NCBI GenBank assembly: GCA_021828225.1 | Contig: JAKASH010000119.1 | Coordinates: 1 to 7,870, forward strand | Origin: Acidobacteriota bacterium | GTDB taxonomy: Bacteria; Acidobacteriota; Terriglobia; UBA7540 | Direction: 5' to 3' | DNA length: 7,870 nt | Part shown: one piece after another, positions 1 to 5,999 of the stretch | How positions within the stretch are numbered: the first letter of the stretch is position 1 | Layout: the number at the start of each line of letters is the position of its first letter | The notes under the pieces: generated by a model | Database searches by the model: none | What the model was told of the DNA's origin: nothing | The model's input: only the letters and a program-made list of their open reading frames with translations | Translations under genes and position numbers: made by a program

Positions 1-7
1 GTGAACT

Positions 8-1744
8 ATGTTTTCCAGCTTGGGCAGGCGTCTGAATTGCCATTCGGTGTTGCCAGGGTTGGTGTTCGCTGTAATGAGCCTGAGTCTTGTGAATGCTGCG
101 GCGCAGAGGCCCACCGCCACCGCTCCGGCGTCGTCGGCCGAGGCGGCTTTGACCGGGATTCAGGTTGCCCCGGTCGTGGTGGATGGTGTGACTTTGTTTT
201 ATGTACGGGGCGTGATGGCTTATCCGGCGGAAACAAGAGCGCAGCAAATTGCGAATCGGATCCAGGCTGTGGCTGCAGACCGTGCCTTCTCCCCGCAATC
301 GCTCAGGTTGGACGAGACACCGATCGGAACGCGAATCCTGGCCGGCACAGAGTTCATCATGACCGTGATCGAACCTGACGCGCGGCTCGAGGGGATCGAG
401 CGGCCGGTCCTGGCCCACGTTTTCTTATTGCGAATCAGCCAGGCCATCGAAGCCTATCGACACGACCGCGAGCCAAGGTTCCTGGCTCAGCAAGCCCTCT
501 ACGCGCTTTTGGCAACGCTGGTTCTCCTGCTTGGTTTATGGGCCGGGCAGCGGCTCTACCGGCGACTCCGGTCCACTCTCGACAGGCGTTACAAGGAGAA
601 GGTCCAGGGATTGCACATCCAGTCGTTTTACCTTCTGCATACCGAGCAACTATGGCGCATGCTGACCGGCGCGCTTGGCTTCCTGTGGGTGGTCGTGGTG
701 TTGGCAGCAGTCTACATATACCTTCACTACGTCTTGTCCCTGTTCCCCTGGACCCGCGGGACGGCCAACAGCCTCATCGTGATTCTGATGAATCCCTTGC
801 GCACGATGGGCAGCGGTCTGCTTCAGGAAGTTCCCAATCTTGTGTTCTTGACGATTCTGGTTCTGGTCACATGGTATGTGCTGAAATTGATCCGCCTTTT
901 CTTTGTCGGCATTGAGAAAGGAGCGGTCACTTTTTCAGGCTTCGATCCCGCGTGGGGGCGGCCAACCTACCGCCTGGTGCGGGTGCTTGTCATCGCCTTT
1001 GCGTTGGTGGTCGCTTACCCGTACATACCCGGCTCGGGTTCGGCGGCCTTCAAGGGCGTGTCCCTGTTCATCGGTGTGATTTTCTCTCTTGGATCTACCT
1101 CTATGATTGGGAACGTGATCGCCGGATACAGCATGACGTATCGGCGCACATTCAAGCTGGGCGACCGCGTCAAGATCGGCGATCACATCGGCGATGTGGA
1201 ACAAACCGGGTTAATGGTGACGACCCTGCGCACGCCGAAGAACGAAGTGGTGGTGGTGCCCAACTCGATGATCATCAACGGAGAAGTCATTAATTACAGC
1301 ATGCTGGCAAAAAAGCAGGGCCTGATTTTACACACGACCGTGGGTATCGGTTACGAAACGCCCTGGCGGCAGGTGGAAGCCATGCTGCTCGATGCAGCGG
1401 CGCGCACGCCCGGGCTGCTGCGCGAACCCAAGCCGTTTGTATTCCATAAAGAGCTCGGCGATTTTGCGGTAACTTACGAGATCAATGCCTACTGCGATCA
1501 ACCCCTGGCCATGTTTCACCTGTATACCGCGCTGCACCGGAATATCCTGGATATCTTCAACGAGTATGGCGTGCAGATCATGACCCCGGCCTACGAGGGC
1601 GATCCGGCGCAGGCGAAGGTCGTGCCCATGAACCAATGGTACACTGCTCCCGCTCGCCCGCCGAACCACGGGGAGCCCGGCGGTCCCGAGCACGAAGCGG
1701 TCGGCGGCACGGAAGAAGCGCCCCCGGTTGAAGGGGCCGCATGA
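8..1744 (+). CDS. MscS-family mechanosensitive ion channel with signal peptide and periplasmic domain
   Basis: Small-conductance mechanosensitive channel, expected in the inner membrane, where it releases solutes under membrane tension. Residues 1-33 look like a signal peptide ending near VNAAAQ. Residues 34-160 form a soluble, presumably periplasmic domain. Hydrophobic segments lie at about 162-184, 218-246, 275-299 and 322-341. A Gly/Ser-rich pore-lining helix at about 347-377 (LGSTSMIGNVIAGYSM) is followed by the typical MscS beta domain at 378-431, with FKLGDRVKIGDHIGDV, TTLRTP and VVVVPNSMIINGEVINYS. Residues 432-530 fit the alpha/beta C-terminal domain. The last 35 residues are a Pro/Gly/Glu-rich tail, probably disordered. 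At 578 residues it is about twice the length of E. coli MscS because of the N-terminal additions. An in-frame TGA at 2-4 makes ATG 8 the first possible start; its ribosome site is mostly outside the window. The family call is firm, the exact subfamily is not. Confidence 0.93.
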   Translation: MFSSLGRRLNCHSVLPGLVFAVMSLSLVNAAAQRPTATAPASSAEAALTGIQVAPVVVDGVTLFYVRGVMAYPAETRAQQIANRIQAVAADRAFSPQSLRLDETPIGTRILAGTEFIMTVIEPDARLEGIERPVLAHVFLLRISQAIEAYRHDREPRFLAQQALYALLATLVLLLGLWAGQRLYRRLRSTLDRRYKEKVQGLHIQSFYLLHTEQLWRMLTGALGFLWVVVVLAAVYIYLHYVLSLFPWTRGTANSLIVILMNPLRTMGSGLLQEVPNLVFLTILVLVTWYVLKLIRLFFVGIEKGAVTFSGFDPAWGRPTYRLVRVLVIAFALVVAYPYIPGSGSAAFKGVSLFIGVIFSLGSTSMIGNVIAGYSMTYRRTFKLGDRVKIGDHIGDVEQTGLMVTTLRTPKNEVVVVPNSMIINGEVINYSMLAKKQGLILHTTVGIGYETPWRQVEAMLLDAAARTPGLLREPKPFVFHKELGDFAVTYEINAYCDQPLAMFHLYTALHRNILDIFNEYGVQIMTPAYEGDPAQAKVVPMNQWYTAPARPPNHGEPGGPEHEAVGGTEEAPPVEGAA

Positions 1745-2078
1745 GGCTTCCGGATTCCTTTCCAGCATTGGAATTTCCTGTGGGTTCCCATTGCTAGTCC
1801 CTCATGCTGTGATCCTTTCAGTCATCAGCAAGGCCTGTTCCGTAACCTCGTTTTGGTAGCGGTGGCGTGACCTTCGCTGTTTGGTTTCGTCCCTTAGCGG
1901 AGTCCGGCTTCAGGGAATACTGTTAGTTTTGACAGTCGCACGAGGGTTCTTTGAGCACTACTCTAACTAAGTAGGTAGCGGGGCCGTGGCGTCCTGGAAT
2001 CTGGAAACGGGAACAAGATGAGTCTGAGGAATCTCCGCCCGGCATTTCTCCACCGGATAAGCGCCTTAGCGGCATGGC
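1745..2078. other. Convergent intergenic spacer
   Basis: This gap separates two converging genes, the channel gene (+) and the 192-residue protein gene (-). I see no coding sequence in it. It contains the left copy of the 18-bp inverted repeat (1919-1936). There are only weak hairpins, for example TTCCA-GCAT-TGGAA at 1760-1773, and no hairpin followed by a T-run that would make a confident terminator for either gene. Confidence 0.6.
1919..1936 (+). repeat. Left copy of an 18-bp inverted repeat
   Basis: ACTGTTAGTTTTGACAGT here is the exact reverse complement of 4894-4911, and the match stops at both edges. The copies are 2,993 bp apart, outer edge to outer edge, and face outward. The repeat is itself an imperfect palindrome (ACTGT...ACAGT). 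Read outward on the minus strand, the internal flank runs into the frame CDCQN-stop, matching the QHCQN-stop read outward at the other copy. An exact 18-mer match is not expected by chance in 7.9 kb. It may be a pair of mobile-element ends or a dispersed repeat; no flanking target duplication is evident. Confidence 0.7.
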
Positions 2079-2657
2079 CTATTTCCAGGGACGGACGTTG
2101 ACGGCCTTTATGTACTGATTGCCGTAACTCTCGATTTCGTATTTGCCTTGCTTCTTGTTGAACCGGATCCTCGCTGCAGCCATGATCTGACCGACTCCTT
2201 CGCCCTTTGCGTCCAGCCTGACTTGCATGAACCCGAACTGGTAATCGGTGGACCGGCCGCTCCGGTAGAGTTCAACGAAGGGCATGTTGCGGGCCGTTAC
2301 CAGGTTGATCACCGTATCTTGGCCATCCTGCCTTTTTCGCGCAACGGCAATCTGATTGCCGACGCGCCCTGTTACATTGATCTGCCCCACGTCTTCCTTT
2401 TCCAGCGCCCTCCGAAGGGCGTCGGGACCCTTCTCCTTGACTAGCTCGGCAAACTTCTCCAGCTCTTCGTCGGTCGTGTACCGGGTAATCCGAAAGTCAA
2501 ACTGCATGGATCTGCCACCCACGGCCCCGCCGGTTCCAATGGCCACGCCGGAATAGGCCTCCGGCTTCATCTTCGTTTCCTGGCCCTCGGAGGATGACAA
2601 CAGAAACAGGCTTCCCAAAACCAGAAAAACCGCCAATTTTCCTGTTCGTTTTGTCAT
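2079..2657 (-). CDS. Exported protein of unknown function (192 aa)
   Basis: I cannot assign a biochemical role. The protein begins with a basic n-region and hydrophobic core (KLAVFLVLGSLFLLSSS) and a likely cleavage near residue 25, so it should be exported. The mature part starts with a Gly-rich stretch (about 36-49), then a beta strand and an acidic helix with TTDEELEKFAELVKEKGPDALRRAL (shown in parts at 61-85). This is followed by DVGQINVTGRVG at 89-100 and a beta-rich C-terminal half with VARKR, VINLVTARNMPF, YRSGRSTDYQFGF and AARIRF. There are no cysteines. From memory, similar proteins with the TTDEEL-helix, DVG-x-I-x-TGRVG and SGRS-x-DY-x-FG pattern occur in Acidobacteriota, without known function. 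The start has AAGGA 7 nt upstream and a sigma70-type promoter further upstream, which suggests a single-gene transcript. Confidence 0.85.
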   Translation of the reverse strand: MTKRTGKLAVFLVLGSLFLLSSSEGQETKMKPEAYSGVAIGTGGAVGGRSMQFDFRITRYTTDEELEKFAELVKEKGPDALRRALEKEDVGQINVTGRVGNQIAVARKRQDGQDTVINLVTARNMPFVELYRSGRSTDYQFGFMQVRLDAKGEGVGQIMAAARIRFNKKQGKYEIESYGNQYIKAVNVRPWK

Positions 2658-2724
2658 ATCCCAATCCTTTGTCTTTCCTGGTAAGAATTCTCTCTGTGCT
2701 CAGTGGCCTTAATATACGGGGCGC

Positions 2725-2753
2725 ATTAAATGAATCCGGACCCAAGGCGTCAA
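2725..2753 (-). promoter_or_regulatory. Sigma70-type promoter for the 192-residue protein gene
   Basis: On the minus strand TTGACG (2748-2753) is followed by a 17-nt spacer and TTTAAT (2725-2730). The two hexamers match 5/6 and 5/6 of the bacterial consensus at ideal spacing. Transcription would start near 2717-2719, giving a leader of about 60 nt that includes the AAGGA ribosome site. This is a sequence prediction only. Confidence 0.6.
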
Positions 2754-2792
2754 GGCATGGCTTCAGCGACGCCATTGGAGGAGCCGTGTCCC

Positions 2793-2810
2793 CTGTGGCT
2801 TTAGCCACGG
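2793..2810 (-). repeat. REP-like hairpin with GGCTAAAGCC core
   Basis: Read on the minus strand this is CCGTGGCTAAAGCCACAG, a 7-bp stem (one G-T wobble in the RNA sense) closed by a TAAA loop. The 10-bp core GGCTAAAGCC is identical to that of the palindrome at 7056-7073, while the outer arms differ but remain self-complementary. That pattern of conserved core and covarying arms is typical of REP-type dispersed palindromes. Confidence 0.5.
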
Positions 2811-2891
2811 AGGCCTCAGTGGGTGAACCTGCACCCCGACGCGTTTCTTGACTGCCATGCGCATGAGTTTAATACGCTCTGTATAGGTCCA

Positions 2892-2956
2892 ACACAGAGA
2901 TAGATCAGACGCTCCGTACGCTCCGTGTGAGCTTGCGAGGCACGGAGCACACAGAG
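2892..2956. repeat. Cluster of short direct and inverted repeats (CTCCGTG / ACACAGAG)
   Basis: ACACAGAG occurs at 2892-2899 and again at 2949-2956. Between them the 9-mer ACGCTCCGT is tandemly duplicated (2909-2926), and GCTCCGTG at 2920-2927 is inverted as CACGGAGC at 2941-2948, giving an 8-bp stem with a 13-nt loop. A related CTCTGTG lies at 2692-2698. No T-run follows the stem on either strand. It looks like a low-complexity intergenic repeat rather than a regulatory site. Confidence 0.55.
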
Positions 2957-3002
2957 CCTTCGTTTGGTTGCGGCGCTGCCGCGTTCGTAAGTATCAGCAC
3001 GC

Positions 3003-3521
3003 CTATTGAAGAATCGGAATCTCAGAAGTCAATTCCAGGTCGATCATCAAGCTAAGGCGCCTGTCCACCTGGAAGAATTTTGCTGCGCGTTTCGCACCCA
3101 GAACCTTCTCAAACCTCGGCCAGTACGCCTCTCTGTTTTCGAAAGCAGCTTTGTCCAATTCAAGCATTTTGCCTGTGAGTTCGGCCGCTTTGGTATCGTT
3201 CATCTGGCCGTAATTCTGAGCGTAGTCTTTAATGATCTGATACTTCTTATCCCCCAACTTCTGCTGTTCATTGGCGTAATCCCTGTACAAGGGCCAGAAA
3301 CCAGTCGCCTCTGCATCGGTGAAATTCATGGCCGCTGTGATGATCTCCATCTTCCGGGCCTGTACGTCTTCCCTCAGCAGTGCGATGTCGGACTCGGTGA
3401 GCGGTTTCGCCTCTACTGTCACCTCGGTCCTGTTCGGATTTTCTTCTGTCTGCGCAAATGCCAGGCCGGTCAAACCGGCCAGAACAGCTATCTGTAACCC
3501 TGCGATCAGCATCCTTTTCAT
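3003..3521 (-). CDS. Exported helical protein of unknown function (172 aa)
   Basis: I cannot assign a precise function. An N-terminal signal peptide (MKRMLIAGLQIAVLAGLTGLAFAQ) ends in a good AFA-Q cleavage site. The mature protein is charged and predicted to be mostly helical: LTESDIALLREDVQARKMEI, then MNFTDAEATGFWPLYRDY, a helix with NEQQKLGDKKYQIIKDYAQN, and a C-terminal KRAAKFFQVDRRLSLMIDL stretch. The FWP-x-Y motif after TDAEA and the FFQ-x-DRRL-x-x-x-IDL ending resemble small periplasmic helical proteins common in Acidobacteriota, loosely reminiscent of the Spy/CpxP type. That resemblance is from memory and weak. The start at 3521 is preferred over 3548 because AGGAGG (3528-3533) sits 6 nt before it and would otherwise fall inside the coding region. 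The gene stands alone, with large gaps on both sides. Confidence 0.87.
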   Translation of the reverse strand: MKRMLIAGLQIAVLAGLTGLAFAQTEENPNRTEVTVEAKPLTESDIALLREDVQARKMEIITAAMNFTDAEATGFWPLYRDYANEQQKLGDKKYQIIKDYAQNYGQMNDTKAAELTGKMLELDKAAFENREAYWPRFEKVLGAKRAAKFFQVDRRLSLMIDLELTSEIPILQ

Positions 3522-3926
3522 CTTGTACCTCCTCAATTTGGCGAACATTTAGGGAGCTGCACGTTGCGGGGCGTGGTCCTTTTCAGCGCCGGTGCCACCA
3601 CCGGAGTATTTCGGTGCTGAGACCCAATTTGTGACTTTCGGTTATCGGAGACAGCGCCGCTGCGGAAAATGTTGTCACGGTAATTTGCAAACCTTCATCG
3701 TTGTTCCTTTGGCCCGGTTGCGACGATCACGGGTCGCATTTTCATCCAGGATGCACCGTCGAATCCCCCGCAGGCAGCCTCGCCGGACCGTCGGGTCTGA
3801 GACTACATCAGCAATCTTCCAGAAACTCTTCAACATCCCCACGGCGCAAGATGCGTCTGCATTGCCACGCCAAACACGGCATCCTCTACCGAGTTCCTTC
3901 CCTATGCGTAACCGGACCGAAGCAAC
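3522..3926. other. Intergenic gap without recognisable gene
   Basis: This gap lies between the 172-residue and glycine-zipper genes. Open frames on either strand here give Arg/Pro-rich translations with no family resemblance and no good ribosome sites. A 6-bp hairpin CCGGTG-CCAC-CACCGG lies at 3589-3604, in the probable leader of the 172-residue protein gene. I found no convincing sigma70 promoter and no T-run terminator. Confidence 0.55.
3528..3533 (-). promoter_or_regulatory. Start-deciding Shine-Dalgarno AGGAGG
   Basis: A full AGGAGG on the minus strand lies 6 nt before ATG 3521. It overlaps the codons of the longer reading frame that begins at 3548, so it selects the downstream start and yields a standard signal peptide. 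Confidence 0.8.
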
Positions 3927-4475
3927 TTATTTCACGGAGTAGCCTCGACCGTCCATGCAACCGGCAAAGGCCTTCTTGAAAACGTCCAGCGTCTGCTGTT
4001 GTTGCTGCCCGGCCGCAGCCTGCGCTTGCTTCTCCGCCTGCTTGCTGGCCTTCTTCTGCTGGCGCCGTCCGCGCATCGCACCTGCGGTTGCTCCGATAGC
4101 TGCCCCCTCGCCCGCGTCCCCGGCGATGGCTCCGACCGCCGCTCCAGTTGCAGCTCCTCCGGCTGCTCCCTTCGCTCCGCCTCCTTTGGCCTTTTTTGCC
4201 TCCTTGGGGGGCGGTGGGGGAGCCGCGGGGTCAATACCCGTCTGCTGCTTTGCCCAGTTGTAGCACTCGTTCTCATCCTTTTGTTGCTGGGCTGTGCTCT
4301 GATTGTTCTTGGGGTATGGGAACATTCCCAGGCGAGCAGCCGGTGACTGCTGGGCCGATGCGGTCTGGCCCGGCGACGAAGGTTGCTGCACCAGTCCGCT
4401 TGCAAGGAGATCCGCCAGACCTGCGGTCACCAGGCAAGCGGTGAATAAGACGGCCAATCTTTCAAGCTTTCGCAT
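3927..4475 (-). CDS. Exported glycine-zipper protein (182 aa)
   Basis: Likely an envelope protein with a glycine-zipper segment that could pack or insert into a membrane; its role is unknown. The N-terminus is signal-like (RKLERLAVLFTACLVTAGLADLL). A Gln-rich linker leads to a motif at about 52-83, FPYPKNNQSTAQQQKDENEC then YNWAKQQTGIDP, which I recognise from memory in proteobacterial and acidobacterial glycine-zipper proteins (the YP-x-x-x-QS-x-x-QQ-x-x-DE-x-x-CY-x-WA-x-QQ-x-G-x-DP pattern). A proline run and a Lys-rich stretch follow. Residues 98-134 are Gly/Ala repeats at GxxxG-like spacing (GAAVGAIAG, GAAIGATAG). A Lys/Gln-rich helix and a C-terminal CMDGRGYSVK complete it. Cys71 and Cys173 could pair. 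AGGAGG lies 6 nt before ATG 4475. The low-complexity composition produces several false open frames on the opposite strand. Confidence 0.88.
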   Translation of the reverse strand: MRKLERLAVLFTACLVTAGLADLLASGLVQQPSSPGQTASAQQSPAARLGMFPYPKNNQSTAQQQKDENECYNWAKQQTGIDPAAPPPPPKEAKKAKGGGAKGAAGGAATGAAVGAIAGDAGEGAAIGATAGAMRGRRQQKKASKQAEKQAQAAAGQQQQQTLDVFKKAFAGCMDGRGYSVK

Positions 4476-4893
4476 CTTCTTCCTCCTTCAGGATTATTCT
4501 GCCCGGCGAGTTGAGGGAGAGGGCAAATGGGCCACCATTGCCACCTTCCCATCTCGCAAACACCTCGAACTCATCGATGGTGAGCCTCTCTTCAAGAACC
4601 CTGCGGCTCTGGCCCCGGGTCAGGCATCCAATTGCGCACAGATGCGGAGCTCGTTACCTCTTTCAGCGCCTGAGTCGCAGCGCCCCAGGGTCTAGCCCTG
4701 CGGATTGCACTCTCAGTCTCCTCCGCCGTCCCAACCTCGCGGTTTGTGGCAATTCATGATGACGATCCCGTTGGCCTATATTTGCCCTCTTTTCTGGTGC
4801 CTACAGGGCATCTGGTTGTCAGAACGATTGAGAGCTGCGGCCACCCCTCGCAGGGGCCACAGTCAATTATGTCAGGTGGGACGCTCAAACAGC
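4476..4893. other. Intergenic stretch upstream of the glycine-zipper gene
   Basis: It holds the leader of the glycine-zipper gene. I see no protein family in any frame and no strong promoter pair. A short hairpin CCCCT-CGC-AGGGG lies at 4844-4856. A plus-strand frame ending MSGGTLKQHCQN-stop (from ATG 4869) runs into the right inverted repeat; it lacks a supporting ribosome site and is not called as a gene. Confidence 0.5.
4482..4487 (-). promoter_or_regulatory. Shine-Dalgarno AGGAGG of the glycine-zipper gene
   Basis: A perfect AGGAGG on the minus strand stands 6 nt before ATG 4475. The same sequence and spacing precede the 172-residue protein gene, which supports both starts. Confidence 0.75.
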
Positions 4894-4911
4894 ACTGTCA
4901 AAACTAACAGT
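4894..4911 (-). repeat. Right copy of the 18-bp inverted repeat
   Basis: The plus strand reads ACTGTCAAAACTAACAGT, the exact reverse complement of 1919-1936. The decayed IS1380-type fragment begins just outside this copy, which suggests that an insertion or rearrangement end lies here. No short direct duplication is shared between the outer flanks of the two copies. Confidence 0.7.
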
Positions 4912-4955
4912 TCTTGGAGTTCCGCCCTGCGCCGATTTCCGGGAGCACGCCGGCC

Positions 4956-5273
4956 CCGTGGCCGGCGATGGCAACTCGTGCCCGACCATCTCGGCCAGAC
5001 AGGGGGTCTTGCCGCAGATGCTCAAAATCGTCCGCGCACTCGCCTCCGGCGGCGTTGAGAATGACGAAGCTCTCCACCAACGTCGCCTCGTCGTAGCCGC
5101 GTTGCCGCTCTTTCACCCGCACCTGCTCCTTCACACTCCGGGGCAGGCCCAGGGAGCGGAAGGCCTGGACCACCAGCGGTCAGGGTTTCCTCAAGGGGCT
5201 GTGGGTCAACTTCGAACAGCAAGGGCGATTCGGTCGGCGAAGGTTTGGATTCTTTGCGCATGCTGGCCATCAT
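4956..5273 (-). pseudogene. Degenerate N-terminal fragment of an IS1380-family transposase
   Basis: Pieces of one transposase N-terminus appear in successive minus-strand frames. From ATG 5273 the frame reads MMASMRKESKPSPTESPLLF then EVDPQPLEETLTA. A deletion with frameshift near 5174-5178 then shifts to VVQAFRSLGLPRSVKEQVRV, KERQRGYDEATLVESFVILN and AAGGECADDFEHLRQDP. A second frameshift near 5000-5006 shifts to LAEMVGHELPSPAT. The block LGLP-x-x-V...RQRGYDEA-x-x-VESF-x-x-LNA-x-GGEC-x-DD-x-x-x-LR-x-DP is characteristic of IS1380-type DDE transposases, which are usually about 430-480 residues. Only about 110 residues remain here; the catalytic core is missing and similarity stops about 45 bp before the right inverted repeat. 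It cannot make an active enzyme. Assignment is from memory of the family pattern. Confidence 0.8.
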
Positions 5274-5573
5274 ACTGGAATCGCGCACCCCATGGGTGAG
5301 AAATCCGGGCAGCCGGCCCTCCCCTGCACCGGGCCCCACAAGCCCTGTTTGCGGGCTGTCACCACAATCACCCCCCACCAAGCAGAGACGACCAGCACCT
5401 TATCGACGGATTAGGGTGTGTGTGTCGCGGGTGCTCGAAGGGGGACGTTGGAAAATCTCGTGACGGACAAAACACCGTCGCGGCTACCCGCTTTTGCGAT
5501 GGGTGGGTGTCAGGCGTAGAATCCAGGTTGGAAGGAGCATTTCCCATGCGCATTTCCTGATTTGGAGGTGCCC
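5274..5573. other. Spacer between the transposase remnant and the zinc-finger gene
   Basis: No gene is evident. It probably includes the upstream end of the decayed insertion sequence, although I cannot identify its terminal inverted repeat. It also holds a short hairpin GACGG-ACAAAACA-CCGTC (5462-5479) and the promoter and ribosome site of the zinc-finger gene. Confidence 0.5.
5494..5522 (+). promoter_or_regulatory. Sigma70-type promoter for the DksA-like gene
   Basis: TTGCGA (5494-5499), a 17-nt spacer and TAGAAT (5517-5522) give 4/6 and 5/6 matches to the consensus. The predicted transcription start near 5529 leaves a leader of about 45 nt before ATG 5574, including the GGAGG ribosome site. 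This is a sequence prediction only. Confidence 0.55.
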
Positions 5574-5909
5574 ATGGCCACGATCGGCGATCAATGCCTG
5601 CGTGTGCAATTGGAGGAACGTCGGAAAAGGCTCGAGACGGCGGTGGCAGAATCTTCCTCAGACCCCGCGCTGGCCCATCTCCTGCAGGAAGTGGATTCGG
5701 CTCTCAAGCGGATGGAATCCGGCACATACGGCATTTGTAAAGAGTTCCACGAGACCATCGAGGCCGACAGGCTCATCGCCGATCCGCTGGTGCCCTTCTG
5801 TCCGGATCACCTGACAGCCGAACAGCAGCGCGCGCTGGAGAGCGACCTCGTAAGGTCCAAAACTAAAATGAAGGACGTTCGTTGGCCCAGGAATGCAATC
5901 TTTTCCTGA
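5574..5909 (+). CDS. TraR/DksA-type zinc-finger-like protein (111 aa), variant and possibly truncated
   Basis: Small cytoplasmic protein of the TraR/DksA zinc-finger superfamily, whose members bind RNA polymerase or act in regulatory proteins. Residues 1-47 form a charged helix (LEERRKRLETAVAES, HLLQEVDSALKRM). GTYGICKEFHETIEADRLIA then DPLVPFCPDHLTAEQQRAL at 50-88 is the zinc-finger core. In relatives I recall, the pattern is C-x2-C-H...C-x2-H; here Cys55, Cys76 and His79 are present but position 58 is Phe (TTC, one base from TGC). His59 might compensate. After ESDL the tail VRSKTKMKDVRWPRNAIFS is unlike the family, where this motif often continues into LA-x-x-IQ and a SpoIIE-type phosphatase. 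ATG 5574 is chosen because GGAGG (5564-5568) lies 5 nt upstream; the in-frame TTG at 5562 overlaps that site. It may be a functional small protein or a decaying remnant. Confidence 0.8.
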   Translation: MATIGDQCLRVQLEERRKRLETAVAESSSDPALAHLLQEVDSALKRMESGTYGICKEFHETIEADRLIADPLVPFCPDHLTAEQQRALESDLVRSKTKMKDVRWPRNAIFS

Positions 5910-5981
5910 ATCAACGGTTGGCTCTTGTCCAAGGCTCTCCAGAGTCAACTCCCGGCTGCGTGGATCTGCACGTTGCCAGAA

Positions 5982-5999
5982 GCGCGGCAACGGCCGCGC
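5982..5999 (+). repeat. Perfect GC-rich hairpin downstream of the zinc-finger gene
   Basis: GCGCGGC-AACG-GCCGCGC forms a perfect 7-bp stem with a 4-nt loop, starting 73 bp after the zinc-finger stop codon. It could stabilise or help end that transcript, but there is no following T-run, so an intrinsic terminator is not supported. Confidence 0.45.

Larger units (their letters stand above)
2658..3002. other. Intergenic gap with promoter and repeat cluster
   Basis: There is no convincing gene in this stretch. From low to high coordinate it holds the leader and promoter of the 192-residue protein gene, a GGCTAAAGCC-core hairpin (2793-2810), a cluster of short CTCCGTG/ACACAGAG repeats (2892-2956), and a small GC hairpin, GCGGC-GCT-GCCGC (2970-2982), just downstream of the next minus-strand gene. 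The last hairpin lacks a T-run on the minus strand, so it is not a canonical terminator. Confidence 0.6.

Noticed and set aside
1..378. GTG-initiated frame at the window start
   Set aside because: It overlaps the channel gene in another frame, and its translation is Cys/Gly/Arg-rich without any family character.
1760..1773. Hairpin TTCCA-GCAT-TGGAA as terminator of the channel gene
   Set aside because: The stem is only 5 bp and AT-rich, followed by just TTT before cytosines. This is too weak to call.
3522..3548. Longer N-terminus for the 172-residue protein, starting at 3548
   Set aside because: The AGGAGG ribosome site would lie inside this extension, and the extra residues spoil a standard signal peptide. 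ATG 3521 is better.
3589..3604. Hairpin CCGGTG-CCAC-CACCGG as a terminator or regulatory element
   Set aside because: No T-run follows on either strand, and a 6-bp GC stem is common in DNA of this composition.
3592..3942. Plus-strand open frame of 116 codons
   Set aside because: Its translation is Arg-rich without recognisable motifs, and it overlaps the 3' end of the glycine-zipper gene on the opposite strand.
3932..4444. Several long open frames on both strands over the glycine-zipper gene
   Set aside because: They are shadows of Ala/Gly/Gln-rich coding sequence, with low-complexity translations and no family features. The chosen frame has a signal peptide, a known motif and AGGAGG.
4869..4907. 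Short frame MSGGTLKQHCQN-stop running into the right inverted repeat
   Set aside because: It is only 12 codons and has no ribosome site. It was used only as a description of the shared outward CQN-stop reading.
5562..5573. TTG start at 5562 for the zinc-finger protein
   Set aside because: This codon overlaps the GGAGG sequence that serves ATG 5574 and has no ribosome site of its own.
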